NCBI GenBank assembly: GCA_016930715.1
Contig: JAFGGC010000011.1
Span: 62,001 to 126,000, forward strand
Origin: Endomicrobiales bacterium
Lineage (GTDB): Bacteria > Elusimicrobiota > Endomicrobiia > Endomicrobiales > JAFGGC01
Length of the DNA: 64,000 bases
Direction: 5' to 3'
Shown: piece by piece, positions 37,290 through 46,826 of the stretch
Numbering within the stretch: the stretch's first letter is position 1
How the letters are laid out: every line of letters starts with the position of its first letter
Position numbers and translations under genes: made by a program
The notes under the pieces: model-generated
The model's input: only the letters and a program-made list of their open reading frames with translations
Databases searched by the model: none
Told to the model about the DNA's origin: nothing

Positions 37290-39198
37290 TCTCGTAGATC
37301 CTTTCTGTTTTTTCCCTCACAAAGCGCCTGAGCGTTTCCTTTGCCTTCGCCGTAAGTTGCTTTTCGAAACCGAGCCTTTCAAGCTCGGAATAATTTACGA
37401 ATAGATGCGTTATGCCGTTTTCCCTGAGGCTTTCCGCCAATTCCTCCGTGCCGCCCGCGCCGTTTGACCACGCTACAAGGGGGTTGCTGTCAAAAACGGT
37501 GGGAACTATCGCGTCGTGACTGCAGTAATACCTGCGCGTTTCTCCCCAGTAAAGGACTTTAGCCCCGCCCTCGAGCTGGTTTATACCGCCGTGCACGGCA
37601 TCGTAATAATTCAGTTTCCTGGACAGATAGCTGTTCCTGCCTTCCCCGGATATCACGGGGGAGTAAGGGTCAACCTTAGCCATAACCCAGTGGAATATCG
37701 CGAAATTGTGCAGGAGAGCCAGAACCATGAAAATAATGACGGTAATCCTTAGCAGGTTATTCCTGACGAGATTCTGAACGCCTATGGCCGTCAATATGCA
37801 TATCAGGGGAAATACGGGCACAATGAACCTCAGAACCTTGCCCGTTATCGTCCAGCATGTCAAATAGAATACCACATAATAAATCAATATGATTTTCATT
37901 TTATCAATTTTTACATCGGCAAACAAGGCGGGCAGGAACATCAGAAAAACAGGCCCCAGAATATCGAATCCTCCCCCGAAACTCCAGGGCGAAAACGTCA
38001 TCTTCCAGGGCAGAAGCAGGAGTTGCCTGAAGCTTTCCACCGGAACGCCGTGAGAGCGTATGTGAGTAAAATACTCCGAAGCCTGCTCCGCCGTTATCTT
38101 TGACGCCTTGAAAAGTTCCGTACCCCAGGGTGCTATGGGATTGTTGAACAGCACGGCGTTCTTTATCAGCCACGGAGAGAATACGGAAATTGACACCGCA
38201 AGAAATATCAGCGTCGTCTTAAGCGTTTTTTCGGGTTTTGAGTAATATATGATTACAGGCACGAGCATTACTATGTTGAGAAGCCCGATGTATTTAATCC
38301 CCGTTGCGAAACCGGCGAAAACGGCCGAAAACACCAGCATCTCGTTCTTTTCCGTTTCCGTCCACAAAGAAACGGCGTACACGCTCAATAACACGTAAAA
38401 CGCCAGCCCAAGATCGACGTATGTCCCCGTGGATATGAACATCAACAAAGGCGTCAGCGACCAGATAACGGCGGCTTGTATCGCAACCTGTGAATTCCAG
38501 TATTTCTTCGACATCAAATAGACCAATAAAGCCGTGAGCGGAAAGAATATCCACCCCGCGAGGTTCGCGATTATATCGTTCTGAATCTTCATGCAGAAAC
38601 CGAATATCATCTCCATATTCTGCGGGAACGAAGCGAAGATATTGTCGCTCACGAGAAAATACCTGCCCGCCCTTATGTATTCCTGGGGAAGCGCCAGATG
38701 ATAGACAAGCGAATCGAACTGCGTAGGCGGGGCCAGCGCTCCTATCAGCGTGCTTATGAACGAAACCGCCGATATCGCTGCAAATACTTTAAGCGAATTG
38801 CGTATTCTCCCCCGTACCCTTTTGCCTACCGCGAGAAACTGAACTATCCCGAAAAACAGCAGCGCGAAAAACACTACCCTTCCCATGAAACCCGCTATTG
38901 TCAGCACGAACACGATAACGCTTATAACGCAAAAACCAAGCCCGGTGGCAAAAACGAATCTCTCCGCGTGGTTCAGTTCGGTCTTGCGCCAGAAGCAATT
39001 ACCCCAGCCGTTGGCCGAAAGCACCACCAAAGCTATCACGAAGACATCTGAAACCATTCCGGCATTAAGCGTTATCTTGCGGAGCACCGGCAGCTCGCCC
39101 GCCATGTGCTGTATCGGGAACAAAGCGTAGTAAACCGCCAACACGACGCCTGCCCAGGCGATAAAAACTAAGTACTTCAGCATTTCCTTCGTGTTCAT
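37255..39198 (-). CDS. Polytopic GT39-like glycosyltransferase
   Basis: 647 aa multi-TM; APPTQFDSLVYHLALPQEYIRAGR with N-terminal acidic loop. Confidence 0.8.
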   Translation of the reverse strand: MNTKEMLKYLVFIAWAGVVLAVYYALFPIQHMAGELPVLRKITLNAGMVSDVFVIALVVLSANGWGNCFWRKTELNHAERFVFATGLGFCVISVIVFVLTIAGFMGRVVFFALLFFGIVQFLAVGKRVRGRIRNSLKVFAAISAVSFISTLIGALAPPTQFDSLVYHLALPQEYIRAGRYFLVSDNIFASFPQNMEMIFGFCMKIQNDIIANLAGWIFFPLTALLVYLMSKKYWNSQVAIQAAVIWSLTPLLMFISTGTYVDLGLAFYVLLSVYAVSLWTETEKNEMLVFSAVFAGFATGIKYIGLLNIVMLVPVIIYYSKPEKTLKTTLIFLAVSISVFSPWLIKNAVLFNNPIAPWGTELFKASKITAEQASEYFTHIRSHGVPVESFRQLLLLPWKMTFSPWSFGGGFDILGPVFLMFLPALFADVKIDKMKIILIYYVVFYLTCWTITGKVLRFIVPVFPLICILTAIGVQNLVRNNLLRITVIIFMVLALLHNFAIFHWVMAKVDPYSPVISGEGRNSYLSRKLNYYDAVHGGINQLEGGAKVLYWGETRRYYCSHDAIVPTVFDSNPLVAWSNGAGGTEELAESLRENGITHLFVNYSELERLGFEKQLTAKAKETLRRFVREKTERIYENEYCGVYKVNI

Positions 39199-40253
39199 AG
39201 TTCCTTCAAGGCGTTATCGATGGAATCGAACATCTTCTCGCTGCTAAACCCCCTGCTCTTCTTATAAGCGTTTTCAGCGTATTCCTTTCTTCTATCTTCG
39301 TTCCCAGCAAGTTCGATAACGGCGTCCCTGTACCCGGATGCGTTCCCCGGTTCCACAAGTATGCCTTCCCTGCCGTCTTCCACGAGCTCTCCTATCCCTC
39401 CTACCTTAGCCGCTATGACCGGTAATCCCGCCGCCATGGCCTCGAGGGCCGCCTGAGGAAAGCTCTCTTCCCTTGACGGAAGAAGAAAGACGTCGCACGC
39501 TGGAAGGAGGTCCTGGACGTCCTCTCTCATCCCAAGAAGCCTGAACCTCCGCTCTATGCCGTATTTTTTGATTCTGTTTTCTATCAGCCTTCTTTGCGGG
39601 CCGTCGCCCGCGATCACGAAAATGGCGTCGCTCACGCCTCTTGCTATTTCCGGCAGATAATCGGTGCCCTTGTCGTAATGAAGGCGCGCCACGCATATTA
39701 CAGCCTTCCTGCCTTTTTCTATGCCGAGCGCCGACCTCAGCTCCTCCCTTTTATCCGGCCTCCTGTCGAAACGCTTGAAATCCACCCCGTTGTGCACCAC
39801 ACGTACCCTGCTCCTGTCGATCCCCTCAACGCCGACGAGCCGATTTTCCGCTGCGTGCGAATTAGCCACTACCATATCGCACCACCTGAGCGTGGACTTG
39901 TCAATGAGCGTGTAAAACGGGTTTTTCCATATGTCTATCGCCTGCTGAAACGCCATCACCTTAGTCCCCGAAAGCCTGCCAGCCAGCCGCCCGAAAATGT
40001 GCCCCCAGTACAAAAAGGTCAGGATGCAGTCGTAACCGTTCTTTTTCAGGGTCTTCGCCAGTTCAAGCGGATTGCCGGATTTCTCGACGTTCACGCCCGA
40101 CCGCTCAATCCTTCTTCCGATTTCACCGTTCCTGTTAATATACCCCACGGTTATGTCATTGCCGCCCTTCAGGTGCGCGACGAGGCACTCAAGGAAGCGT
40201 TCCGAACCTCCGATATTGAGGTTCGTGGTTAAAAAATAGATTTTCTTTTTCAT
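39195..40253 (-). CDS. GT4 family glycosyltransferase
   Basis: NIGGSERFLECLVAHL...FLLPSREESFPQAALEAMAAGLPVIAAKVGGIGELV. Confidence 0.94.
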   Translation of the reverse strand: MKKKIYFLTTNLNIGGSERFLECLVAHLKGGNDITVGYINRNGEIGRRIERSGVNVEKSGNPLELAKTLKKNGYDCILTFLYWGHIFGRLAGRLSGTKVMAFQQAIDIWKNPFYTLIDKSTLRWCDMVVANSHAAENRLVGVEGIDRSRVRVVHNGVDFKRFDRRPDKREELRSALGIEKGRKAVICVARLHYDKGTDYLPEIARGVSDAIFVIAGDGPQRRLIENRIKKYGIERRFRLLGMREDVQDLLPACDVFLLPSREESFPQAALEAMAAGLPVIAAKVGGIGELVEDGREGILVEPGNASGYRDAVIELAGNEDRRKEYAENAYKKSRGFSSEKMFDSIDNALKEL

Positions 40254-41173
40254 TTTATGGTTTCAATCTCTTTGGCTTCTTCCTTGAACTTAGCAAGGCT
40301 CCAACCGGTCTCTGCGAGCTCCCAAAGGCCGCCCGCTATCCCGAGCACGTAGTTTACCGCCACTATGCAGGCTGTTATCAAGAAGGCCTGCGGGTCGCTG
40401 GCCCCGTATTTTGGCAGTATTGCTATGTAGAACCCTTCTCTTATGCTCACGCCCAGAACTGATATCGGTATGAGGCCCGTCAGCGCCCCGAGCGAAACCA
40501 GGCCTCCGACCTCAAGAACGTCCAGGTCCAGACCGAAGCACCTGAACATGAAATACCCGGAAATAATGAAGCTTGTCTGGCTGAAAATCGAAAAGAATAC
40601 CGCTTTCAGCACACCCCTTAAAGAGTACTTCGAAAAATCAAGGACTATCTCCTTCCATATTTTTATCTTCCTTCTCAGCATGTATCCGGCGAAGAGTATT
40701 ACCACCAGGACCAGCCACATCTTCTGGCTCTTGAAAGGCGCGGGCAGTGTCATATACAGCAGAAACCAAGTAACCACACCTACAACGCGGTCCGTGGTCA
40801 CTATAACGCCCGCGTTGATGTAATCCCTTGATTTTTGCCGGCCGATCTTGAATATCCTGACCGCGTCGCCCGCAACGGTCGTAGGAAAGAACAGCATGTA
40901 GAATATGCTTAAAAGGTTTATCGAATAATATCTTATAAGCCCAATAGCGTTGCCGGGCCATATCTCACGCCCGAGAATCATTGTCCTTCCCGATATGATT
41001 AATATCGCGGCAAAGCCGGCAAGTATCGACAGCGAGCCGAAGTGGTATTTCGCCTGTCTGAATATGTCGTCAAGAAGGCTCACGTCAACCTTGAAGAATA
41101 TCCACGAAAAAATAGCACAGATGAACGCGGCCTTCAAAACGAGCAGCATAACCTTGACTTTAAGTTTTTTCAT
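40250..41173 (-). CDS. UPF0104/lysylphosphatidylglycerol synthase TM-region (flippase-like) protein
   Basis: Multi-TM; INLLSIFYMLFFPTTVAGDAVRIFKIGR and LGALTGLIPISVLGVSIREGFY. Confidence 0.85.
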   Translation of the reverse strand: MKKLKVKVMLLVLKAAFICAIFSWIFFKVDVSLLDDIFRQAKYHFGSLSILAGFAAILIISGRTMILGREIWPGNAIGLIRYYSINLLSIFYMLFFPTTVAGDAVRIFKIGRQKSRDYINAGVIVTTDRVVGVVTWFLLYMTLPAPFKSQKMWLVLVVILFAGYMLRRKIKIWKEIVLDFSKYSLRGVLKAVFFSIFSQTSFIISGYFMFRCFGLDLDVLEVGGLVSLGALTGLIPISVLGVSIREGFYIAILPKYGASDPQAFLITACIVAVNYVLGIAGGLWELAETGWSLAKFKEEAKEIETIK

Positions 41174-41176
41174 AAA

Positions 41177-42580
41177 TTACCATCCTGTCCTGAAGAACGC
41201 CTTTACGTGCCCCCAGAAAACCCCCCTGATCATCGTCATCACTATCATTTTCAGTATGTAAGACGGCCTGAAGTAGTACGCGATATGGAGCTTCCTGTAA
41301 TACTCGTTTATCTTCTGCCAGGAAAGGTTTTCGTGGGTGAATAGGCACTCCGGCGAAGACGCGAAAGTGTACTTGCTCCAGTCCGTGGTCAATATCCTGT
41401 TCTCTTCCTTCAGCTTCTTGAACATTTCCGTCCCGGGCAACGGCACGGTTATCGCGAATTTGACGTAGTCCGTATTCAGCTTTTTCGCGAATGCAAGGGT
41501 CCTTCGCATGCTTTCCTCTGTTTCGCCGGGCAGCCCTATCATGAAGTAGGCCTCGGTTATCATGCCCGCTTTCTTGGCCCATTTTACCGCGTTCTCAGCC
41601 TGTTCGAGTTTTATGCCCTTCTGTATGTTCTTGAGCACATCCGGGTCGCCGGTTTCTATCCCGAAGGGTATGCGGTAGCACCCTGATTTCCTCATTTTCG
41701 ATAAAAGCTCGTAAGACACCCTGTCCACCCTTATCCCGCCGCGCACGTACCACGGCAGGCCGAGTTTCCTCCTTATTATCTCGTCGCATATCTCATCAGC
41801 TCTGTTCATGTCCGTAGTAAAACCGTCGTCGATTATGTGTATTTCGTTGAAACCGAGTTCTTTCGCCCTAAACATCTCGTCTATCACTCTTTTCACGGAC
41901 TTCGTCCTGAACTTGTATCCGAATATGTTCTTGTTGCAGTACGTGCAGCGCGAAAAGCAGCCCCTGCTTGTTTCGATCGCCGTCACGGGCGACGCCTTTG
42001 CCGTTATCGCCGGATAGGCATACTCATTTATCCTGAATATCTGCAGAGCCGGGAACGGCAGCGAATCCAAATTTTCTATAAAGCTGTTTTTCGGGTTTGT
42101 CACGATCCGCCCATCCGAGGTTTTGTAGGATATGCCGTTTATCGATCCGAGGGGCTTCCGGCCCGCTATGTCAGACATTGTAAAATCCCCCTCGCCTATA
42201 ACCGCTATATCTGCTTTCGACTCCTTAAGGCATTCCTCCGGCAGCGCTGTAGCATGCGGTCCGCCTATCACCACGCAGATGCCTTCCGAAACCGCCTTTA
42301 TGCGCTCTATCAGCATTTTTATCGTAGCAAACAACGGCGTCGTGCATGTCAGACCCGCGAAGTCAGGTTTAAAGCCTTTGATGGCTTCGTCGAGCGCGGT
42401 TCCAGAATCGGCTTCGAGATTAAGGTCCAGGAACCTCACCTCGTGTCCCTTTTCCATCAATGTAGCCGCTATCGTCGCGGGCCACATCACAAGCACACCC
42501 CTTCCCAGGGCGGATTTCGTCTTCGAGTGTTTGAATATCGTCTCGTAATATGGCGGATTTATAAGCAGCACTTTAGCCAT
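41177..42580 (-). CDS. Cobalamin-binding-domain radical SAM protein
   Basis: N-terminal VLLINPPYYET...GGPHATALPEE; radical SAM CFSRCTYC. Confidence 0.95.
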   Translation of the reverse strand: MAKVLLINPPYYETIFKHSKTKSALGRGVLVMWPATIAATLMEKGHEVRFLDLNLEADSGTALDEAIKGFKPDFAGLTCTTPLFATIKMLIERIKAVSEGICVVIGGPHATALPEECLKESKADIAVIGEGDFTMSDIAGRKPLGSINGISYKTSDGRIVTNPKNSFIENLDSLPFPALQIFRINEYAYPAITAKASPVTAIETSRGCFSRCTYCNKNIFGYKFRTKSVKRVIDEMFRAKELGFNEIHIIDDGFTTDMNRADEICDEIIRRKLGLPWYVRGGIRVDRVSYELLSKMRKSGCYRIPFGIETGDPDVLKNIQKGIKLEQAENAVKWAKKAGMITEAYFMIGLPGETEESMRRTLAFAKKLNTDYVKFAITVPLPGTEMFKKLKEENRILTTDWSKYTFASSPECLFTHENLSWQKINEYYRKLHIAYYFRPSYILKMIVMTMIRGVFWGHVKAFFRTGW

Positions 42581-43832
42581 GTCGATTTCGTAATCCTTTT
42601 TTCCGGCCTATGGCCGAATTTATTCTATTGTACATTTCCAATGACGCCATAGACGCGAACATCAGAACGAAAGGAATCGCCGGAAGATGGAACCTGTTAC
42701 AAGGGTCGAAGGCTACGTGGCCCGTGAAATAGATAATTATCGCCGCAAAAAACACGGTTTTCTTCCAGGTTTTCAGGGAAAATAGCATTCCCGCAGCGGC
42801 GAGTGCTAGTATCGTTCCTTGATACAACAACAGCAACAGCCGGAAGGTGACGGCTCTGTTGTCGCCTTTTTTTCTATATTCTGACAAAGGCCTGTCTATG
42901 CCGTAAACGCTTGAATGGCTCGTCCACCAGAAACGCGGTATTTTTTTCAACGCGTTAAAAGCATAAGCGGCGGGATTTTCTTTTATCCATTCAACGCCTT
43001 GCGTGAACATTTTTTTCTCATAATCGATAAAATCAATCGGGAACAGGGTCTCCATAGCCCTCCCCTTCTCCATTCCTTCTTCGTAAGTTCCCATACCCGC
43101 AGCCGCATAACCGCTTGACCACAAACCAAGCCCCGGCCCGATAGTGCAAATTGGAATAATCTTATTAAAATTAATATAGTTACGAACAGTCCATGGCGCC
43201 ATAGACACGATCATAAAAAAACACATTAGAAGCCATTTAGCGAACTTTACCCTATTAGCAATTACCGGAACAAGAACTATTAACGGCAATAATGTGGTTG
43301 TTCCTCTCGTCAGGGCGCTTAAACCGATTAAGAATCCGCCTATGCCGAACAGCATAGCAGAGTCCCTTTCGATTGCCTGCACTATTAGAACTACCGAAAA
43401 CAGAAGCAGGAAGATAAAAAGCACCTCGCTCAGCACCATGTGAGAATATGGTATTATCGGCAGATAAGTGGCGTAAAGGATCGCTGATAAAACGGCTGCT
43501 CTCTTGCCAACTGCCGTTGTCACTATCATAAACAGCAACACGCACGACAATGAATCAATTACTGACTGAACAAACTGGAGAAAACCGAAACTCCTCCCTA
43601 TCGTAGAATAAATTGAAGCCAGAAAAAAGGAATAAAAAGGCGCTCTCACTGGGGTTGGCACGCCGGGTTCCAGTGAAAATCCCTCGCCTTCCGCCATGTT
43701 AACTGCTATCTTGTCATAAGTCTGCCCGTCAACAGTCATAACGTGCCTGCCCGGGTTCAGCCCGTATGACAACCTTAAAACAAGCGCTATCAAAAAGATG
43801 ATAATTTCAAATTTATGCTTTCTAATGTTCAT
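42573..43832 (-). CDS. Polytopic GT39/ArnT-like glycosyltransferase
   Basis: DGQTYDKIAVNMAEGEGFSLEPGVPTPVRAPFYSFFLASIY; similar to 55991..57274. Confidence 0.87.
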   Translation of the reverse strand: MNIRKHKFEIIIFLIALVLRLSYGLNPGRHVMTVDGQTYDKIAVNMAEGEGFSLEPGVPTPVRAPFYSFFLASIYSTIGRSFGFLQFVQSVIDSLSCVLLFMIVTTAVGKRAAVLSAILYATYLPIIPYSHMVLSEVLFIFLLLFSVVLIVQAIERDSAMLFGIGGFLIGLSALTRGTTTLLPLIVLVPVIANRVKFAKWLLMCFFMIVSMAPWTVRNYINFNKIIPICTIGPGLGLWSSGYAAAGMGTYEEGMEKGRAMETLFPIDFIDYEKKMFTQGVEWIKENPAAYAFNALKKIPRFWWTSHSSVYGIDRPLSEYRKKGDNRAVTFRLLLLLYQGTILALAAAGMLFSLKTWKKTVFFAAIIIYFTGHVAFDPCNRFHLPAIPFVLMFASMASLEMYNRINSAIGRKKGLRNRHG

Positions 43833-43835
43833 TTG

Positions 43836-45233
43836 CTAATCAATAACGACATAACCCCTGAATTCCTTTCTCAATTCAGACGCTTTTAAGCCATTTGTAA
43901 TCGCTTCTGCCGTTCTGAACCCGATGTCGACGCAATCAATCATTCCGGAGTAATTGAAATCACCGTTCCTGCCGACGCTGTAAAGATTCTCTATTGAATC
44001 CAGGTATCCGAAAACAACTTCCTTGTTCCTTTCATAATTCACGTCGTATATAGGGTAAACATCCTCAAGCCGCCTATCGAAATGCTCCAGGACGTCCTCG
44101 CGGCCGGCTATGCCGCAATCCTCGATTATTTTTATGACCTTTTCGAAAACGTCATTCTCGCTCATCTTCGAAACAGAGTCACCTCTATGGTGGGTAATTT
44201 CAAAACAAAGCGCGGTTCTATCCTTCGGGCCCATGAACGGGCTGAAATTCTTCTGTTCGAACATCCTGTTGAACAACACGTCCTCTTCGGGAAAGAATAT
44301 CCAGTTATCTTTCGTCAACGATCCCTTTTTGAATATAACGTATTCCAATACGAGGTCCTTGGTTTTCAACTCATCTATTGCGTCCCTTACTTTTTCCGTC
44401 ATCGGAGTCATTATTGACTTCAATATCCTGAGCGGCGAAGTGTTTATCAGAATGTCTCCGGGATTAACTTGCACGCTTTCACCGCCGTTCACGTCGAACC
44501 TTGCGATTTTCCCGCCCTCAACCGCGATACCGACTATCTCCGAGGATAATCTGAGCTTTCCCCCCGCTTTTAAATGTTCACCCGCCAGTCTTTCTGAAAT
44601 AATGGCCGCGCCGTGCTTCGGAAAATGGAACTCTTCCGCGTTGATAACGCGGCCGCGCCTTATGCCAAAAATGAACTCCTTTATCATTTTCAGCAGGTTC
44701 GGAGCGGCTATTCTTCTTTCCGCTATCTCTACGTGCAGGTTCGCGGGCTCCCCCCAGAGCTTTTTCGCGTAAGGCTTGAAAACAAGCTCGTATATGCACT
44801 TCCCGAACCTACCTGTCACCCAGTCTTCGAAATTTTCGCTTTTCTCCCCTCTTGCCAATCCCGCCGCCGCAGCTTTCAAGTAACTGACAAAACACTTCAC
44901 GGCCAAAACAGGGCCGAAGGCCGCAAGTATGCCTTTCAACCCCACGGGATAGTCGAGAAAGTTGCCTCTCAATCTTATCCTGCTTCTCTTTTTTACCTTC
45001 AGTGCTTCGGGACCAAGCAAATCAAGAACTTTTGACTGGGTGTCTTCAATTACCGAAAAAATCTTATGCGGTCCGAGGTCGAGCTTGAAACCGCCACTTT
45101 CAAAGGTCGATGCCATCCCACCCACATAGGCGTTCCCTTCGTACACGGTTACGTCATAGCCTCCGCGCGACAGCGCCGATGCCGCTGAAAGGCCCGTCAG
45201 TCCCGCGCCGATTATATGTATCTTATTCTTCAT
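43836..45233 (-). CDS. FAD-dependent protoporphyrinogen-oxidase/UGM-like protein
   Basis: IIGAGLTGLSAASAL, GGFKLDLGPHKIF, FGKCIYELVFKPYAKKLW, GRNGDFNYSGMIDCVDIG. Confidence 0.87.
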   Translation of the reverse strand: MKNKIHIIGAGLTGLSAASALSRGGYDVTVYEGNAYVGGMASTFESGGFKLDLGPHKIFSVIEDTQSKVLDLLGPEALKVKKRSRIRLRGNFLDYPVGLKGILAAFGPVLAVKCFVSYLKAAAAGLARGEKSENFEDWVTGRFGKCIYELVFKPYAKKLWGEPANLHVEIAERRIAAPNLLKMIKEFIFGIRRGRVINAEEFHFPKHGAAIISERLAGEHLKAGGKLRLSSEIVGIAVEGGKIARFDVNGGESVQVNPGDILINTSPLRILKSIMTPMTEKVRDAIDELKTKDLVLEYVIFKKGSLTKDNWIFFPEEDVLFNRMFEQKNFSPFMGPKDRTALCFEITHHRGDSVSKMSENDVFEKVIKIIEDCGIAGREDVLEHFDRRLEDVYPIYDVNYERNKEVVFGYLDSIENLYSVGRNGDFNYSGMIDCVDIGFRTAEAITNGLKASELRKEFRGYVVID

Positions 45234-46131
45234 TTTTCACCGCTATTACGTTCGTCTGGCTTGCATAGTACTTTATCAGAATGTTGGCAATCCCGGCTCC
45301 CTCTACGATCCCTGAAACCAGTTTCGACACCGGTTTGCTGTAAAGACCTATCATCTTGGCTAAATAACCCAGCTGAAGGGTCTGGAAATGCATCCCCTTT
45401 TTTCGAACTCTGAACCCAGTTTTCGACAGGATATTCTTTATCGATCTTCCATCGAAATAGTACAGGTGGTTCGACAGGAGGAACCACCAGTACCTGCCGG
45501 CTGTTTTTGCCAGCAACGTCCCTATATCGGGAAAATTGACTACCAGCATTCCGTCTTTCTTCAATATCCTTCTCATTTCCGCGAGTTCGGCGGAAGGATC
45601 GGTCGAATGCTCGAGCATGTCCCAGACCGTTATAACGTCAAAATAGGCGTCCGGATACCTCGCTTCAGAAAGAGTTCCCGCGAATATGTTAACGCCGTAG
45701 TTCCTGTTCCCATGTTCCGCAAGACTCTTTGACGGTTCCGCACCGCTTACTTCCCATCCTCTTTCCTTTGCGTGCTTAAGGAAATTACCGGATGCCGCCC
45801 CCACGTCCAGTATCCTGCCCTTAACCTGTTTTTCCCTTTCAACTATTTCAATGCATTTCCTGAAGGTTATGTCCCGGGCGGCAGATTGCGATAGATAATT
45901 CTCGTCCACTGAATCCCTGTACGCCTTAACGACAAAACCGGCTTTGAGCCTCGGCCTCACGTATTTTAACCCGCAAACGGAGCATTTTACGATCTGCTGC
46001 GTACCCATTATTCCCCCTGCCGCCGAAATGATCTTCGAAGGGTCAAAATCCTTCCTTTCGGGTTTTATGACTACTTCGTACTCATTGCTCCCGCAGATAT
46101 TGCAAGGTATGTCTTCGTACATGTCGTTCAT
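45223..46131 (-). CDS. Class I SAM methyltransferase with N-terminal zinc ribbon
   Basis: CNICGSNEYEV...CSVCGLKYVRPR, ILDVGAASGNFLKHAKERGWEVSGAEPS, DVITVWDMLEH. Confidence 0.92.
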   Translation of the reverse strand: MNDMYEDIPCNICGSNEYEVVIKPERKDFDPSKIISAAGGIMGTQQIVKCSVCGLKYVRPRLKAGFVVKAYRDSVDENYLSQSAARDITFRKCIEIVEREKQVKGRILDVGAASGNFLKHAKERGWEVSGAEPSKSLAEHGNRNYGVNIFAGTLSEARYPDAYFDVITVWDMLEHSTDPSAELAEMRRILKKDGMLVVNFPDIGTLLAKTAGRYWWFLLSNHLYYFDGRSIKNILSKTGFRVRKKGMHFQTLQLGYLAKMIGLYSKPVSKLVSGIVEGAGIANILIKYYASQTNVIAVKNEE

Positions 46132-46133
46132 TA

Positions 46134-46826
46134 TTAATCCGCGAACCTGTATTTTAGAAGCTTCCAGACCGTTTCAAAGCCGTTTACCCACTGTATCTTT
46201 TTGCCTTCCTTGTAGGTCCTGGGTTTGAAACTGACCGGTACCTCGTGTATTCTGTAGCCTTTTTTCCTTACTTTCGCCGTAACTTCAGCGCAAAAATCGA
46301 ATCCGTTGCTTTCCAGTTCAAGCGAACGGTATATCTCCAGACTCATAACCTTATAGCCGCACGCCTCGTCAGTTATCCTCGCGCCGTATAGGATATTGGC
46401 GAGAAAAGTCACAAGCCAGTTCGCGAATTTGCTGTAGAACGCTATTTTCGGCGGATTCTCAAGGAATCTCGACCCGAATACCACCTTTTCTCCCTTTTTA
46501 AAGGGCTCCAGAAGCTTTTCGTACGAATCTGGATTAAGTTCAAGGTCGGCGTCCTGCGTGATGACTATTTCGCCGTTTGCGACCGACAGGCCTCTTCTTA
46601 TCGCAGCGCCTTTTCCCATATTTTTTTCGTTATAAAGCACCTTTGTCCCTTTTGCCGCGAACCCGGCTTCTTTTGCCTTTAGGAGCTCCTTTGTCCCGTC
46701 GGTGGAACCGTCGCACACCACTATCATCTCCTTGTCTATTTTGACCGCTTCCACCCGCGTGAGTATCTCCATTATGGTGTTTTTCTCGTTATAACACGGA
46801 ACTATGACGCTTATCTTTGGGCGCAT
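46134..46826 (-). CDS. GT2 glycosyltransferase (DPM1/DPG-synthase-like)
   Basis: ISVIVPCYNEKNTI, GKGAAIRRGL, ITQDADLELNPDSY, DEACGYKVM. Confidence 0.94.
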   Translation of the reverse strand: MRPKISVIVPCYNEKNTIMEILTRVEAVKIDKEMIVVCDGSTDGTKELLKAKEAGFAAKGTKVLYNEKNMGKGAAIRRGLSVANGEIVITQDADLELNPDSYEKLLEPFKKGEKVVFGSRFLENPPKIAFYSKFANWLVTFLANILYGARITDEACGYKVMSLEIYRSLELESNGFDFCAEVTAKVRKKGYRIHEVPVSFKPRTYKEGKKIQWVNGFETVWKLLKYRFAD

